Origin: JASJAR01 sp038530285
GTDB taxonomy: Bacteria; Pseudomonadota; Alphaproteobacteria; Rhodobacterales; Rhodobacteraceae
NCBI GenBank assembly: GCA_038530285.1
Contig: JBCBCY010000006.1
Coordinates: 62,001-126,000, forward strand
DNA: 64,000 bases
Direction: 5' to 3'
Below, one piece after another: positions 33,096 through 41,158 of this stretch. The notes below the pieces were generated by a model, which worked only from the letters and a program-made list of their open reading frames with translations, searched no databases and had not been told where the DNA came from. Position numbers and translations under genes: made by a program. Position 1 is the stretch's first letter. Each line of letters begins with the position of its first letter.

Positions 33096-33582
33096 TAGAC
33101 CGTCATCGCGTTTGCGCTCCATTTTATGGACCGGAGAGGCATTGCTCGCCTCGGGCGCCGTTGCGCTTCTCAACGGCTTCGCCTTCTTCACAACTGTTTT
33201 TTCGGCTGGCTACATCGCGGCCGATCACCCAAAGGCGCTGACGTCGGTCCTCTTTGTCCTTGGCATCCACACCGCCGCGCTTCTTGCCTGCATTTGGGTC
33301 ACCTCAATTCTAAGAGAACGGTTGCACATCAAAAGTCCCGCGGCGGTTAACTTCAGCCTCAAATTTACTGTCGGGGTACAGGTCTGCTTTTCTCTGGTCA
33401 GTATTCTCGTCGTGGTGTTCGCCCTGATGCCCGGCCGTCTCGAAACGCCCTTTTGGGACTCTCCTTGGATGTTGGCGATGACCATTCCAGGCTACTTGAG
33501 TGTTACTTTGCTGGCTATATTGAGCCTCGTGATAGGGCGTCTCTCGCACACAACGCTAAACACTGACGCCGATCCAACATGA
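33088..33582 (+). CDS. Four-helix membrane protein of unknown function, coupled to a CAT-like gene
   Basis: About 164 residues with four hydrophobic segments: LLASGAVALLNGFAFFTTVFSAGYI, SVLFVLGIHTAALLACIWVTS, VGVQVCFSLVSILVVVFAL and MLAMTIPGYLSVTLLAILSLVIG. The start is uncertain: TTG 33088 just inside the purL end is chosen, and later TTG codons are possible. Its stop overlaps the ATG of the CAT-like gene (ATGA). No family recognised. The codon mix is less GC-biased than purL. Confidence 0.65.
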   Translation: MGSRPSSRLRSILWTGEALLASGAVALLNGFAFFTTVFSAGYIAADHPKALTSVLFVLGIHTAALLACIWVTSILRERLHIKSPAAVNFSLKFTVGVQVCFSLVSILVVVFALMPGRLETPFWDSPWMLAMTIPGYLSVTLLAILSLVIGRLSHTTLNTDADPT

Positions 33583-34220
33583 CCGCCACCCCCATCGACC
33601 TCGCCACCTGGGACCGGGCCGAAACCTTTCGGTTCTTCCGGACGTTCCAGCAGCCCCACTTCGCGATCACCGCGCGCGTCGACGTCACAAAGATCATGGC
33701 CGCCAAGGCGGCAAACGGCACGAACCTTTTTCGCGCCTGCCTTTGGGCGTTGGGCGCGGGGCTGAACGCCTCACCCGATCTGCGCACCCGCTTCGACGGC
33801 GACACTGTCACCCAGTTTGACCGGATCGATGTCTCCCCCGTCGTCTCCATGCCCGATGGGGCCTTTCGCTTTGCCTATATCCCCTGGGACCCCGATTGGG
33901 CGACCTTCGACGCCCGCGCCGAAGCCATCATCGCAGACGTGCGCGCAGGGTCAGGCCTCAACCCCGATGAAAGTGCGACCCTTGGCGTGGGCTACCTGTC
34001 AGCCGTGCCCTGGATCGACTTCACCTCACTGACCAATGCCAAGCCGGGCCCCGAAGACTGCATCCCCCGCGTCGCCTGGGGCAAGATTGCACCCAAAGGC
34101 GATGGCCCCGATCCGATCTATGATATGGCCGTCAGCGTCGAGTTACACCACGCCGTGGCCGATGGCCGCCACGCGGGCCAATTCTTCGACGCCACCCAGG
34201 ACGCCGCCCTGACCTTCTAG
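33579..34220 (+). CDS. Chloramphenicol acetyltransferase-family protein
   Basis: A 213-residue trimeric-CAT-type acyltransferase. The catalytic motif HHAVADG has the general-base histidine at H191 and the structural Asp at D195. YLSAVPWIDFTSLTNA aligns with the CAT segment carrying the transition-state serine, and the start PIDLATWDRAETFRFF matches the family N-terminus. Length equals that of true CATs. It may acetylate chloramphenicol or an unrelated hydroxylated compound; chromosomal homologues without resistance are known. It is translationally coupled to the membrane protein upstream. Confidence 0.85.
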   Translation: MTATPIDLATWDRAETFRFFRTFQQPHFAITARVDVTKIMAAKAANGTNLFRACLWALGAGLNASPDLRTRFDGDTVTQFDRIDVSPVVSMPDGAFRFAYIPWDPDWATFDARAEAIIADVRAGSGLNPDESATLGVGYLSAVPWIDFTSLTNAKPGPEDCIPRVAWGKIAPKGDGPDPIYDMAVSVELHHAVADGRHAGQFFDATQDAALTF

Positions 34221-34226
34221 GGGGCT

Positions 34227-34277
34227 TGCCCTTGCTAGACACACCTCGGGGGGAGCGTAGCGATGGGGCAGAGCTCC
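34227..34277 (-). repeat. Dispersed 3'-flank repeat, degenerate copy after the CAT-like gene
   Basis: In the same orientation as the 12461 copy, this segment has a ccttgctag-like end, a GGGGGG run, AGCG-ta-GCGA and GGGGC-aga-GCTCC. The outer stem keeps the AGA loop. It starts seven bases after the CAT-like stop. Confidence 0.55.
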
Positions 34278-34332
34278 ATACCCGCACGCTCAAATCCCAT
34301 ACGGTCTCAATACATTGTGTCAGACGTGATTT

Positions 34333-35274
34333 TCACCACGCATCGACCCCCAGCAACCGCCGCCCCAGGGGGGTGAGTTTTGCTGGCCCGCCGTTGTTCT
34401 TTTTCTCCCAATCCCTTGGATCGCCTGGGAAATCCGGCCGGTTCGGCGGCTCAATTTTTTGCCACAACCGCACCCGTTCGGCGCGTTCTTCCGCATTGGT
34501 CAGATCAGCCGGATGCATCGAGACATATTGCGCCATCCGGAACCGGTCATCCGACAGATTGGGCCGCACCCCATGGGCCAGCAACGAATTGAAAATCAAC
34601 AGATCGCCGGGATCGAGCGAGATATTCTCGCGCTCCAATCCCGCCATATCCGGCAGGATCGGATTGCGGTCCGGGGCTTGCGTTTTCACCCAGTCTTCAA
34701 AGAATTCAAACAGATAAGGCACGCACTGAAAGCCACCCGTTGACCCGTCTTGGGGCAAAAGGCTCAGAACCCCCTGCACGCCGATGGGCGGTGGGCTGAG
34801 CGATGTGTTCACATCCCAATGAATGAAACCTTCGGGGTTCACCGATTTGTCCTGGCGCGGCACATTGAGGTTCGCGCGATCTATCGTCACCCACAGATCC
34901 TCGCGGTCCCAGATGTCGACAAAGGCGTCATAGATGCGCGGGGCCGTGCGATTGTCCCACAATGTCTGGTGGTGATAGACTTCCACCATACCGGCATTGT
35001 TGAGTTCCGCCCGCACATGGGGTCGCCGTTCCGGCGCATACCAGGTCGTTGGATCGCCGGGGTCTTTTTCATCAAACTGCCAAAGCATCTCGACCGTTCG
35101 CGCGCATTGCTCTTCGGGTACCGCCCCTTTCACGATCACGTAGCCCTTGGTGATCCAGTGGTGCCAATCCGCTCCGCTTAGCACCCGCAACGGCAGCGTC
35201 TTCTGGATGTCTTTGAGCTGGGTGGTTACGCCCGCACTGAGGGGGTGCGAGATATCGTCCGCTGTCACGGCCAT
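34333..35274 (-). CDS. Phytanoyl-CoA dioxygenase-family Fe(II)/2-oxoglutarate oxygenase
   Basis: A 313-residue PhyH-type dioxygenase. Likely metal ligands are H152 and D154 in FIHWDVNTSLS and H234 in NSLLAHGVRPN, with R237 placed to bind 2-oxoglutarate. ATG 35274 has GGAGG about six bases upstream; the longer in-frame reading starts within the promoter region. The substrate is unknown. It lies between the CAT-like gene and bolA, facing the CAT-like gene. Confidence 0.86.
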   Translation of the reverse strand: MAVTADDISHPLSAGVTTQLKDIQKTLPLRVLSGADWHHWITKGYVIVKGAVPEEQCARTVEMLWQFDEKDPGDPTTWYAPERRPHVRAELNNAGMVEVYHHQTLWDNRTAPRIYDAFVDIWDREDLWVTIDRANLNVPRQDKSVNPEGFIHWDVNTSLSPPPIGVQGVLSLLPQDGSTGGFQCVPYLFEFFEDWVKTQAPDRNPILPDMAGLERENISLDPGDLLIFNSLLAHGVRPNLSDDRFRMAQYVSMHPADLTNAEERAERVRLWQKIEPPNRPDFPGDPRDWEKKNNGGPAKLTPLGRRLLGVDAW

Positions 35275-35401
35275 CTGAAATCCTCCCTTTCCTCCACCTT
35301 CAGGTTCGCTGGGCACGCCACACATTGCAAGCCCGCCGCGCCTTGCGGGCGCCCCCCGCGCGCCCTAGGTTCTGATCACGACGTTAGAAAAGGACGGCCC
35401 A

Positions 35402-35638
35402 ATGCCGATGCAGGCCCATGAAATCGAAGCGCTCTTGCGGGACAGTTTCCCCGACGCCGTCATCGAGGTGACCGGCGACGACGGCGTGCATATGGCAGCC
35501 CTTGTCGTCGATGAAAGTTTTCGCGGCCAAAACCGTGTCCAGCAGCAGCGCGCCGTTTACGCCGCACTTAAAGGCAAGATGGACGGGCCGTCGGGCGAGT
35601 TGCACGCGCTGGCTCTGACCACCAAGGTGCCGGAATGA
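35402..35638 (+). CDS. bolA: BolA-family protein
   Basis: A 78-residue BolA with the family core VIEVTGDDGVHMAALVVDESFRGQNRVQQQRAVYAAL. BolA proteins pair with monothiol glutaredoxins to handle [2Fe-2S] clusters and iron signalling, and grxD lies just downstream. AAAGGA precedes the ATG. Its stop overlaps the start of a 37-residue frame (ATGA). Confidence 0.94.
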   Translation: MPMQAHEIEALLRDSFPDAVIEVTGDDGVHMAALVVDESFRGQNRVQQQRAVYAALKGKMDGPSGELHALALTTKVPE

Positions 35639-35748
35639 CACGTCTTTACCACGCCGCCCTGATCGCAGTTTTCGGGCCTTTGGCCCTTTTTATCCCCAAC
35701 ACACGCGCCTACCTGGCCGCACCGTTTCGCAAAGGATCCAGCCGATGA
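35635..35748 (+). CDS. 37-residue membrane microprotein between bolA and grxD
   Basis: An ATG at 35635 overlaps the bolA stop, and the TGA at 35746 overlaps the grxD ATG, so ATGA junctions tie all three. The product begins MTRLYHAALIAVFGPLALF, one hydrophobic helix, and ends in a basic tail (FRKGSSR). This exact double overlap suggests it is translated, at least as a coupling device for grxD. Confidence 0.6.
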   Translation: MTRLYHAALIAVFGPLALFIPNTRAYLAAPFRKGSSR

Positions 35749-36104
35749 CCGCTGAAGAGCAGATCAAATCCACCGTCGATGGCAACGATGTCGTGTTGTT
35801 CATGAAAGGCACGAAAGAAATGCCGCAATGCGGGTTTTCGTCCCGCGTGGCCGGCGTGTTGAACTTCATGGGCGTCGAATATGCCGATGTGAATGTGCTG
35901 GCCGATGACGCCGTGCGCCAGGGCATCAAGGATTTTTCCGACTGGCCCACGATCCCGCAGCTTTATGTCAAAGGCGAATTTGTCGGTGGGTGTGACATCA
36001 TCACCGAGATGACCCTATCAGGCGAGCTCGACCAGATGTTTGATGACAAAGGCGTAGGCTACGACAAGGACGCCGCTGACAAAATCCGCGAAGCGAACGG
36101 CTAA
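35745..36104 (+). CDS. grxD: Monothiol glutaredoxin (Grx4 type)
   Basis: A 119-residue CGFS glutaredoxin. The cluster-binding C29 lies in EMPQCGFSSRVAGVLNFMG, and WPTIPQLYVKGEFVGGCDII is the glutathione-binding region. It carries or transfers [2Fe-2S] clusters with BolA. Translation probably depends on the microprotein frame upstream. Confidence 0.96.
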   Translation: MTAEEQIKSTVDGNDVVLFMKGTKEMPQCGFSSRVAGVLNFMGVEYADVNVLADDAVRQGIKDFSDWPTIPQLYVKGEFVGGCDIITEMTLSGELDQMFDDKGVGYDKDAADKIREANG

Positions 36105-36146
36105 AGCCCCCCCGAACACCGGACAAGGTGCGCTTTTGGGGGCCGA

Positions 36147-36521
36147 TTAAGAGGCCGCACGCTCTTCTGCAGCATCGGCCAGGGATTCGGCTCTTGCGGC
36201 CAATTCTGCCAGCGTCTCGCTGACATCGGTGGGTATCACGGGCACCTCAATGCGTTCCGGCTCGAGCGTCCCTTCTGCTTTCAGCCGGTCAAGTTCGGCC
36301 GATTTGCCCCGCAATTCTTCATCCATTCCGGCGGTCTTATCGGCCAACATCAACCCCGCCATCAGCAGCATCCGCGCTTCAGGCAACCGGCCAACCTGAT
36401 CCACAAGGATTGTGGCTTCGGCATCCAGCAGGGCCGCGGCGGTCCGCAGAAATTCCTCTTCGCCATCCTGACAAGCGACGTCGAAACCGCGCCCGCCGAT
36501 GGAAATCCGTACCTCAGCCAT
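36147..36521 (-). CDS. zapA: Cell division protein ZapA
   Basis: A 124-residue ZapA, which cross-links FtsZ filaments at the Z-ring. It has the globular start AEVRISIGGRGFDVACQDGEEEFL, the LMAGLMLADKTAGMDEEL helix and a coiled-coil tail. It overlaps the upstream coiled-coil gene by eight bases, so the pair is co-translated. Convergent with grxD. Confidence 0.88.
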   Translation of the reverse strand: MAEVRISIGGRGFDVACQDGEEEFLRTAAALLDAEATILVDQVGRLPEARMLLMAGLMLADKTAGMDEELRGKSAELDRLKAEGTLEPERIEVPVIPTDVSETLAELAARAESLADAAEERAAS

Positions 36522-36999
36522 TGGCTTCCTCCGCTAGAATGGGATCGAGCACCAGCGCGATCTCGGCCAGTTCCGATGTCGTTGACGCGTGGTCGGCGCG
36601 CAGGGCTTCAAGCTCTGCCATCATCCCGGTATTGACCAAATGCGCATCGGCCAAACCTGCGGCATTCGCCTCGCGCAGGGCGCTGTTTGACCGGCGCAAC
36701 TCTTCGTTCACGCGGCGCATCCGTTGCAGACCACCGTCGCGGTCGGCCAGCGCATTTTTGAGCGATTGAACCTCGGCTTCCAGATCGCTCACAGCCTGCT
36801 CAAGTGCCGCAATCGTGGTTTCCTGCTTGTCCTTGATGGCGCGCACGCGCTCTTCGAGCTGAGCGTTGGCGGTCCGTTCTGCGTCCAATGCAGCCGCCAT
36901 TTCACTGTCACCGGCCCCGCCTGCACCCCCCTCAAGTGCGACGCTGATCCGGTCGAGTGCCGACGTTATTCGGCTTTGATATTCAGCGATATCGCTCAT
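36514..36999 (-). CDS. Coiled-coil protein coupled to zapA
   Basis: A 161-residue protein starting MSDIAEYQSRITSALDRISV. Residues 50-115 form an almost uninterrupted heptad coiled coil (EERVRAIKDKQETTIAALEQAVSDLEAEVQSLKNALAD). It is translationally coupled to zapA, which suggests a divisome role, perhaps like ZapB, although no homology to ZapB is claimed. ATG 36999 is preferred to a longer reading that starts beyond the likely promoter. Confidence 0.72.
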   Translation of the reverse strand: MSDIAEYQSRITSALDRISVALEGGAGGAGDSEMAAALDAERTANAQLEERVRAIKDKQETTIAALEQAVSDLEAEVQSLKNALADRDGGLQRMRRVNEELRRSNSALREANAAGLADAHLVNTGMMAELEALRADHASTTSELAEIALVLDPILAEEANG

Positions 37000-37180
37000 C
37001 TGCCCAACCCCAACTTTTCTTTGTTTTGCGCGAATCGTTTCGCTCAAAACCTATTAAATATGACCCCTTTGACGACGATATTCATGCATTTTAGCACCTT
37101 GCGTGCAAGCCATCCGCTTGAACTCGCCAAAGGTGCTGCTATCAAGCGCGCGAACCTGCTTGGCGTAAGGAGCCTGACCT

Positions 37181-39229
37181 TTGGATATCGCGACCTTGAA
37201 AGACCTCCACCCCGAGCATTGGATGCGCGCTGCTGCCGTCAGGGTGTTGTCGATGGACGCGGTGCAGGCCGCCAACTCCGGGCACCCCGGTATGCCCATG
37301 GGCATGGCCGATGTCGCGACGGTCCTGTTTTCCAAACACCTGAAGTTTGATGCCGCCGACCCCGATTGGATCGACCGTGACCGGTTTATCCTGTCAGCGG
37401 GCCATGGATCGATGCTTTTGTATTCGCTTCTGCATCTGACCGGCTACGCCGATATGACCATGGAACAGTTGAAGAATTTCCGCCAGTTCGGCGCGATCAC
37501 CGCAGGCCATCCCGAATACGGCCACGCCACGGGGATCGAGACCACCACCGGCCCCTTGGGTCAGGGGCTTTCCAATGCGGTCGGCTTCGCCATGGCCGAA
37601 GAAGCCCTGCGCGCGCGGTTCGGCAAGAAGGTCATCGATCATTACACCTATGTCATCGCGGGCGACGGCTGCCTGATGGAAGGCGTGAGCCACGAAGCCA
37701 TCGGTCTGGCGGGCATGCAGGAGTTGTCCAAGCTCATCGTGTTCTGGGACGACAACAACATCTCGATCGACGGCGAGATTTCGCTGTCCGACATCACCGA
37801 CCAGCGGTTGCGCTTCAAGGCGGCCGGTTGGCAAGTGATTTCCTGCGACGGCCATGACCCCGAAGATATCGACACCGCGATCACCAAGGCGAAGTCGTCC
37901 GGCAAGCCCACGCTGATCGCGTGCAAATCACACATCGGCTTCGGCTCGCCCGCCAAGCAGGACACCAAAGGCGCCCATGGCGCCCCGCTGGGCGACGACG
38001 AAATCGCAAAAGTGCGCGAGATCTACGGCTGGCCCCATGCGCCCTTCGACATCCCTGCCGACATCGCCGCCTGGTGGAAAGACGTTGGCGCCCGCGGGGC
38101 AGAAGACCGTGCCGCCTGGCAGGCCCGCTTTGACGCTTTGTCAGCGGGCCGCAAACGCGAAATGGACCGGGTCTTTTCGGGGGCCATGCCCAACAAGTTC
38201 GCCTCCACCATCCGGAAGTTCAAAAAGGAAATCTCGGAAACCGCGCCGAAGGTCGCGACCCGGAAGTCGTCCGAAAACGTTCTGGCCGCGATCAACCCCG
38301 TGCTGCCCGAAACCATCGGCGGATCGGCCGACCTGACGGGGTCGAACAATACGCTGACGCCGGATCTTGGGATTTTTGGTCCCGACAACCGCAAGGGCCG
38401 CTATGTCCATTACGGCATTCGCGAACACGGGATGGCCGCAGCCATGAACGGGTTGGCGCTGCACGGTGGGATCAAACCCTATGGCGGGACGTTTTTCGTC
38501 TTTACCGATTATGCGCGCGGTGCGATGCGCCTGTCGGCCCTGATGGGGGTGCCTGCGACCTATGTGATGACCCACGATTCCATCGGCCTGGGCGAAGACG
38601 GTCCGACCCACCAGCCGGTCGAACATCTGGCCGCAATGCGCGCAATGCCCAATATGAACGTGTTCCGGCCCGCAGATAGTGTTGAGACTGCCGAGGCTTG
38701 GGAACTCGCCCTGACGTCCGAAAAGACGCCCACCACCATTGCGCTGACCCGCCAGGGCCTGCCAACGCTGCGGACCGAACACAAAACCAAGAACCTGTCG
38801 GCCCAGGGCGCCTACGTTCTGGCCGATGCTGACGCCAAACGTCAGGTGATCTTGATGGCGACGGGGTCTGAGGTGGAAATCGCCATGGCCGCCAAGACAG
38901 CGCTGGAAGCCGAAGGGATCGGCACCCGCGTGGTGTCCATGCCCTGTTGGGAGCTCTTCGAAGAACAGGACGAAAAGTACCGCCGCAAGGTGCTGCCTGC
39001 CGGTCCGGTGCGCGTCGCCGTCGAAGCGGGCCTGCGCTTTGGTTGGGACCGCTGGCTTTATGGCGAGCGGGGCCGGCGTGAGAAATCGGGCTTTGTGGGC
39101 ATGCACGGCTTTGGCGCCTCCGCACCTGCGGGCGAACTCTACGCCCACTTCGGCATCACGCCCGAAGCAGTCGCGGCCAAAGCAAAGGACCTCATTGCTG
39201 GCAGATGGGCGCCTGATCCACAGTCCTAA
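37181..39229 (+). CDS. tkt: Transketolase
   Basis: TPP enzyme of the pentose phosphate pathway and Calvin-type carbon flow. The 682-residue protein begins at TTG 37181, preceded by TAAGGAG. It shows AANSGHPGMPMGMADVATVLF, the TPP motif GDGCLMEGVSHEA...DDNNISIDG and YGGTFFVFTDYARGAMRLSALM. It leads a cluster with a small membrane protein and gap. A possible -35 (TTGACG, 37069) lies in the divergent gap with the coiled-coil gene. Confidence 0.96.
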   Translation: MDIATLKDLHPEHWMRAAAVRVLSMDAVQAANSGHPGMPMGMADVATVLFSKHLKFDAADPDWIDRDRFILSAGHGSMLLYSLLHLTGYADMTMEQLKNFRQFGAITAGHPEYGHATGIETTTGPLGQGLSNAVGFAMAEEALRARFGKKVIDHYTYVIAGDGCLMEGVSHEAIGLAGMQELSKLIVFWDDNNISIDGEISLSDITDQRLRFKAAGWQVISCDGHDPEDIDTAITKAKSSGKPTLIACKSHIGFGSPAKQDTKGAHGAPLGDDEIAKVREIYGWPHAPFDIPADIAAWWKDVGARGAEDRAAWQARFDALSAGRKREMDRVFSGAMPNKFASTIRKFKKEISETAPKVATRKSSENVLAAINPVLPETIGGSADLTGSNNTLTPDLGIFGPDNRKGRYVHYGIREHGMAAAMNGLALHGGIKPYGGTFFVFTDYARGAMRLSALMGVPATYVMTHDSIGLGEDGPTHQPVEHLAAMRAMPNMNVFRPADSVETAEAWELALTSEKTPTTIALTRQGLPTLRTEHKTKNLSAQGAYVLADADAKRQVILMATGSEVEIAMAAKTALEAEGIGTRVVSMPCWELFEEQDEKYRRKVLPAGPVRVAVEAGLRFGWDRWLYGERGRREKSGFVGMHGFGASAPAGELYAHFGITPEAVAAKAKDLIAGRWAPDPQS

Positions 39230-39275
39230 GGTCTAGGGGCTGGTTTGGTTAACCTCTGGCTGCAATAACGGCACC

Positions 39276-39416
39276 ATGACGAACTCGGTCGCCATAGGAA
39301 TTGGCCTTTTCATCTTGGCCTTTCTCGGCCTCAGCATCGGGCTGGGGCTGGATTGGCACATTTTTCTCGCCCGCCGGTTTGTGGATCTGATCGATCTGCT
39401 GACCGTCTGGCGCTGA
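39276..39416 (+). CDS. 46-residue single-helix membrane protein between tkt and gap
   Basis: The frame runs from ATG 39276 to TGA 39416. It begins MTNSVAIGIGLFILAFLGLS, one strong hydrophobic helix, and ends in FVDLIDLLTVWR. No strong Shine-Dalgarno sequence is seen. I believe similar mini-proteins occur at this place in relatives, but this was not checked. Function unknown. Confidence 0.62.
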   Translation: MTNSVAIGIGLFILAFLGLSIGLGLDWHIFLARRFVDLIDLLTVWR

Positions 39417-39532
39417 CCCCCTGCCCCAAGGCGACCTGTTAGCGTTAACTAACCGGTTGACCTTTCCCCCCCAATGACCTTTGACAACGGGGCAATTCTC
39501 GGCACATCGCCTCGCATGCAGGAGTGAACACC

Positions 39533-40534
39533 ATGGCTGTCAAAGTCGCCATCAACGGATTTGGACGTATCGGGCGCAACGTCTTGCGCGCCATCATTGA
39601 ATCGGGCCGCACCGATATCGAGGTCATCGCGATCAACGATCTGGGTCCGGTGGAAACCAACGCGCACCTTATGCGCTACGATTCCGTCCACGGAAAATTT
39701 CCCGGCACCGTGACCGTCAAGGGTGACACCATCGATGTGGGCCGTGGCCCCATGGCCGTGACCGCCATCCGCAACCCGGCCGACCTGCCATGGGCGGATG
39801 TGGACGTGGTGCTGGAATGCACCGGCATTTTCACATCCAAGGAAAAATGCGCCGCCCATATCGAAAACGGGTCCTCGCGGGTGTTGATCTCCGCACCTGG
39901 GTCGGACGCTGACAAAACCATCGTATACGGCGTGAACGACAACGTGCTGACATCGGACGATATCATTGTGTCAAACGCGTCCTGCACGACCAATTGCCTG
40001 TCGCCCGTGGCCAAGGTGCTGAACGACGCCATCGGCATCACCAAAGGCTTCATGACCACGATCCACAGCTACACCGGCGACCAGCCAACGCTCGATACAA
40101 TGCACAAGGATCTCTACCGGGCGCGGGCCGCGGCGATGAACATGATCCCGACCTCGACCGGGGCGGCCAAAGCCGTGGGTCTGGTGCTGCCGGAACTGGC
40201 CGGCAAGCTGGACGGTGTTGCCATCCGCGTGCCCACCCCCAATGTGTCGGTCGTGGACCTGACGTTTGAGGCGTCGAAATCAACGTCCGTAGACGAGATC
40301 AACGCCGCCATCCGGGCCGCCGCCGATGGCCCGCTGAAGGGCGTGCTGGGCTATACAGACGAGCCGCTGGTCAGCCAGGATTTCAACCACGATCCGCATT
40401 CGTCGATCTTCCATATGGACCAGACCAAGGTGATGGACGGCACGATGTGCCGGATCCTGACCTGGTATGACAACGAATGGGGCTTCTCGAACCGGATGTC
40501 TGATACAGCCGTTGCAATGGGCAAGCTGATCTAA
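39533..40534 (+). CDS. gap: Glyceraldehyde-3-phosphate dehydrogenase, type I
   Basis: Glycolytic/gluconeogenic enzyme. The 333-residue protein has the Rossmann start VKVAINGFGRIGRNVLRA, NAD-selective Asp36 (AIND), the nucleophile C151 in SNASCTTNCLSP and WYDNEWGFSNRM near the end. GGAG lies nine bases before ATG 39533. A TTGACA box at 39481 may be its -35. It ends at a strong terminator. Confidence 0.97.
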   Translation: MAVKVAINGFGRIGRNVLRAIIESGRTDIEVIAINDLGPVETNAHLMRYDSVHGKFPGTVTVKGDTIDVGRGPMAVTAIRNPADLPWADVDVVLECTGIFTSKEKCAAHIENGSSRVLISAPGSDADKTIVYGVNDNVLTSDDIIVSNASCTTNCLSPVAKVLNDAIGITKGFMTTIHSYTGDQPTLDTMHKDLYRARAAAMNMIPTSTGAAKAVGLVLPELAGKLDGVAIRVPTPNVSVVDLTFEASKSTSVDEINAAIRAAADGPLKGVLGYTDEPLVSQDFNHDPHSSIFHMDQTKVMDGTMCRILTWYDNEWGFSNRMSDTAVAMGKLI

Positions 40535-40561
40535 TCCGTCTAAAATCTGCTGAAGTTTTGT

Positions 40562-40590
40562 AAGGGCGCGCTTCGGTGCGCCCTTTTTTT
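40562..40590 (+). terminator. Rho-independent terminator of gap
   Basis: GGGCGCG-cttcg-GTGCGCCC with an AAGGG start and seven Ts after the stem forms a classic intrinsic terminator 29 bases past the gap stop. Confidence 0.9.
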
Positions 40591-40638
40591 ACCCATCTTT
40601 GCCAATAACTTGCCGCAGCGCAGCATCCATGCAGGCGC

Positions 40639-40655
40639 TGCAATGCTGCATTGCA
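40639..40655. promoter_or_regulatory. Perfect palindrome upstream of the DUF1127 pair
   Basis: TGCAATGC-t-GCATTGCA has perfect 8-base arms about 80 bases upstream of the first DUF1127 start. It is either an operator for a dimeric regulator or a leader hairpin. Confidence 0.45.
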
Positions 40656-40736
40656 AAAAGACCCGCTTGTTGTGCGCTAACAATTCTCCATCTTGGGGGG
40701 GAGGGTTGAGAGACGCGAAGTGAAAGGAGCACGCAG

Positions 40737-40901
40737 ATGAACGACTTGTTTAAGACACTCGGCAGACGTGCCAAGCAGCGCGCTGCATATGCCACGACCG
40801 TAAGAGAACTGAACGCGATGTCGATCGACACCGCGCTCGATCTGAACATCTACCACGGTGACATCAAGAAAATCGCCAAAGCATCCGTCTACGGACGCTA
40901 G
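40737..40901 (+). CDS. DUF1127-like mini-protein, first of a pair
   Basis: A 54-residue basic protein beginning MNDLFKTLGRRAKQRAAYAT and ending in IYHGDIKKIAKASVYGR, the small arginine/lysine-rich YjiS-like (DUF1127) layout. AAAGGAG lies ten bases before the ATG. Related Rhodobacter mini-proteins are reported to bind RNA and affect stress responses. It is followed after 24 bases by a close paralogue. Confidence 0.8.
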   Translation: MNDLFKTLGRRAKQRAAYATTVRELNAMSIDTALDLNIYHGDIKKIAKASVYGR

Positions 40902-40925
40902 GCCCCGAACCACAGGACAAACACA

Positions 40926-41087
40926 ATGAACTTTTTTGAAACACTCGCAGACCGCGCCCGCAAACGGGCAACCTACCGCAGAACCGTGGCCGAGCTGAAG
41001 GTTCTGCCAATGGACACAGCGCTCGACCTTGATATCTACCAAGGCGACGCTGAAAAGATCGCCCGCCGGGCTGTCTACGGGGCGTAA
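40926..41087 (+). CDS. DUF1127-like mini-protein, second of a pair
   Basis: A 53-residue paralogue of the preceding gene. The pattern FETLADRARKRATYRRTVAEL and LDLDIYQGDAEKIARRAVYGA aligns along its whole length with the first copy, so the two arose by tandem duplication. ACAGGACAAACACA precedes the ATG. Probably one transcript with the first copy. Confidence 0.8.
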   Translation: MNFFETLADRARKRATYRRTVAELKVLPMDTALDLDIYQGDAEKIARRAVYGA

Positions 41088-41158
41088 ACCCCGATCACAG
41101 ATTTGACCCAAAGCCGTGCCGACAGGTGCGGCTTTTGTCGTTTCCTGGGCACCGCCGG

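Noticed and set aside
37069..37097. TTGACG with a TTAGCA-like -10 upstream of tkt
   Set aside because: Plausible promoter, but the -10 is weak and spacing ambiguous, so it is mentioned only under tkt.
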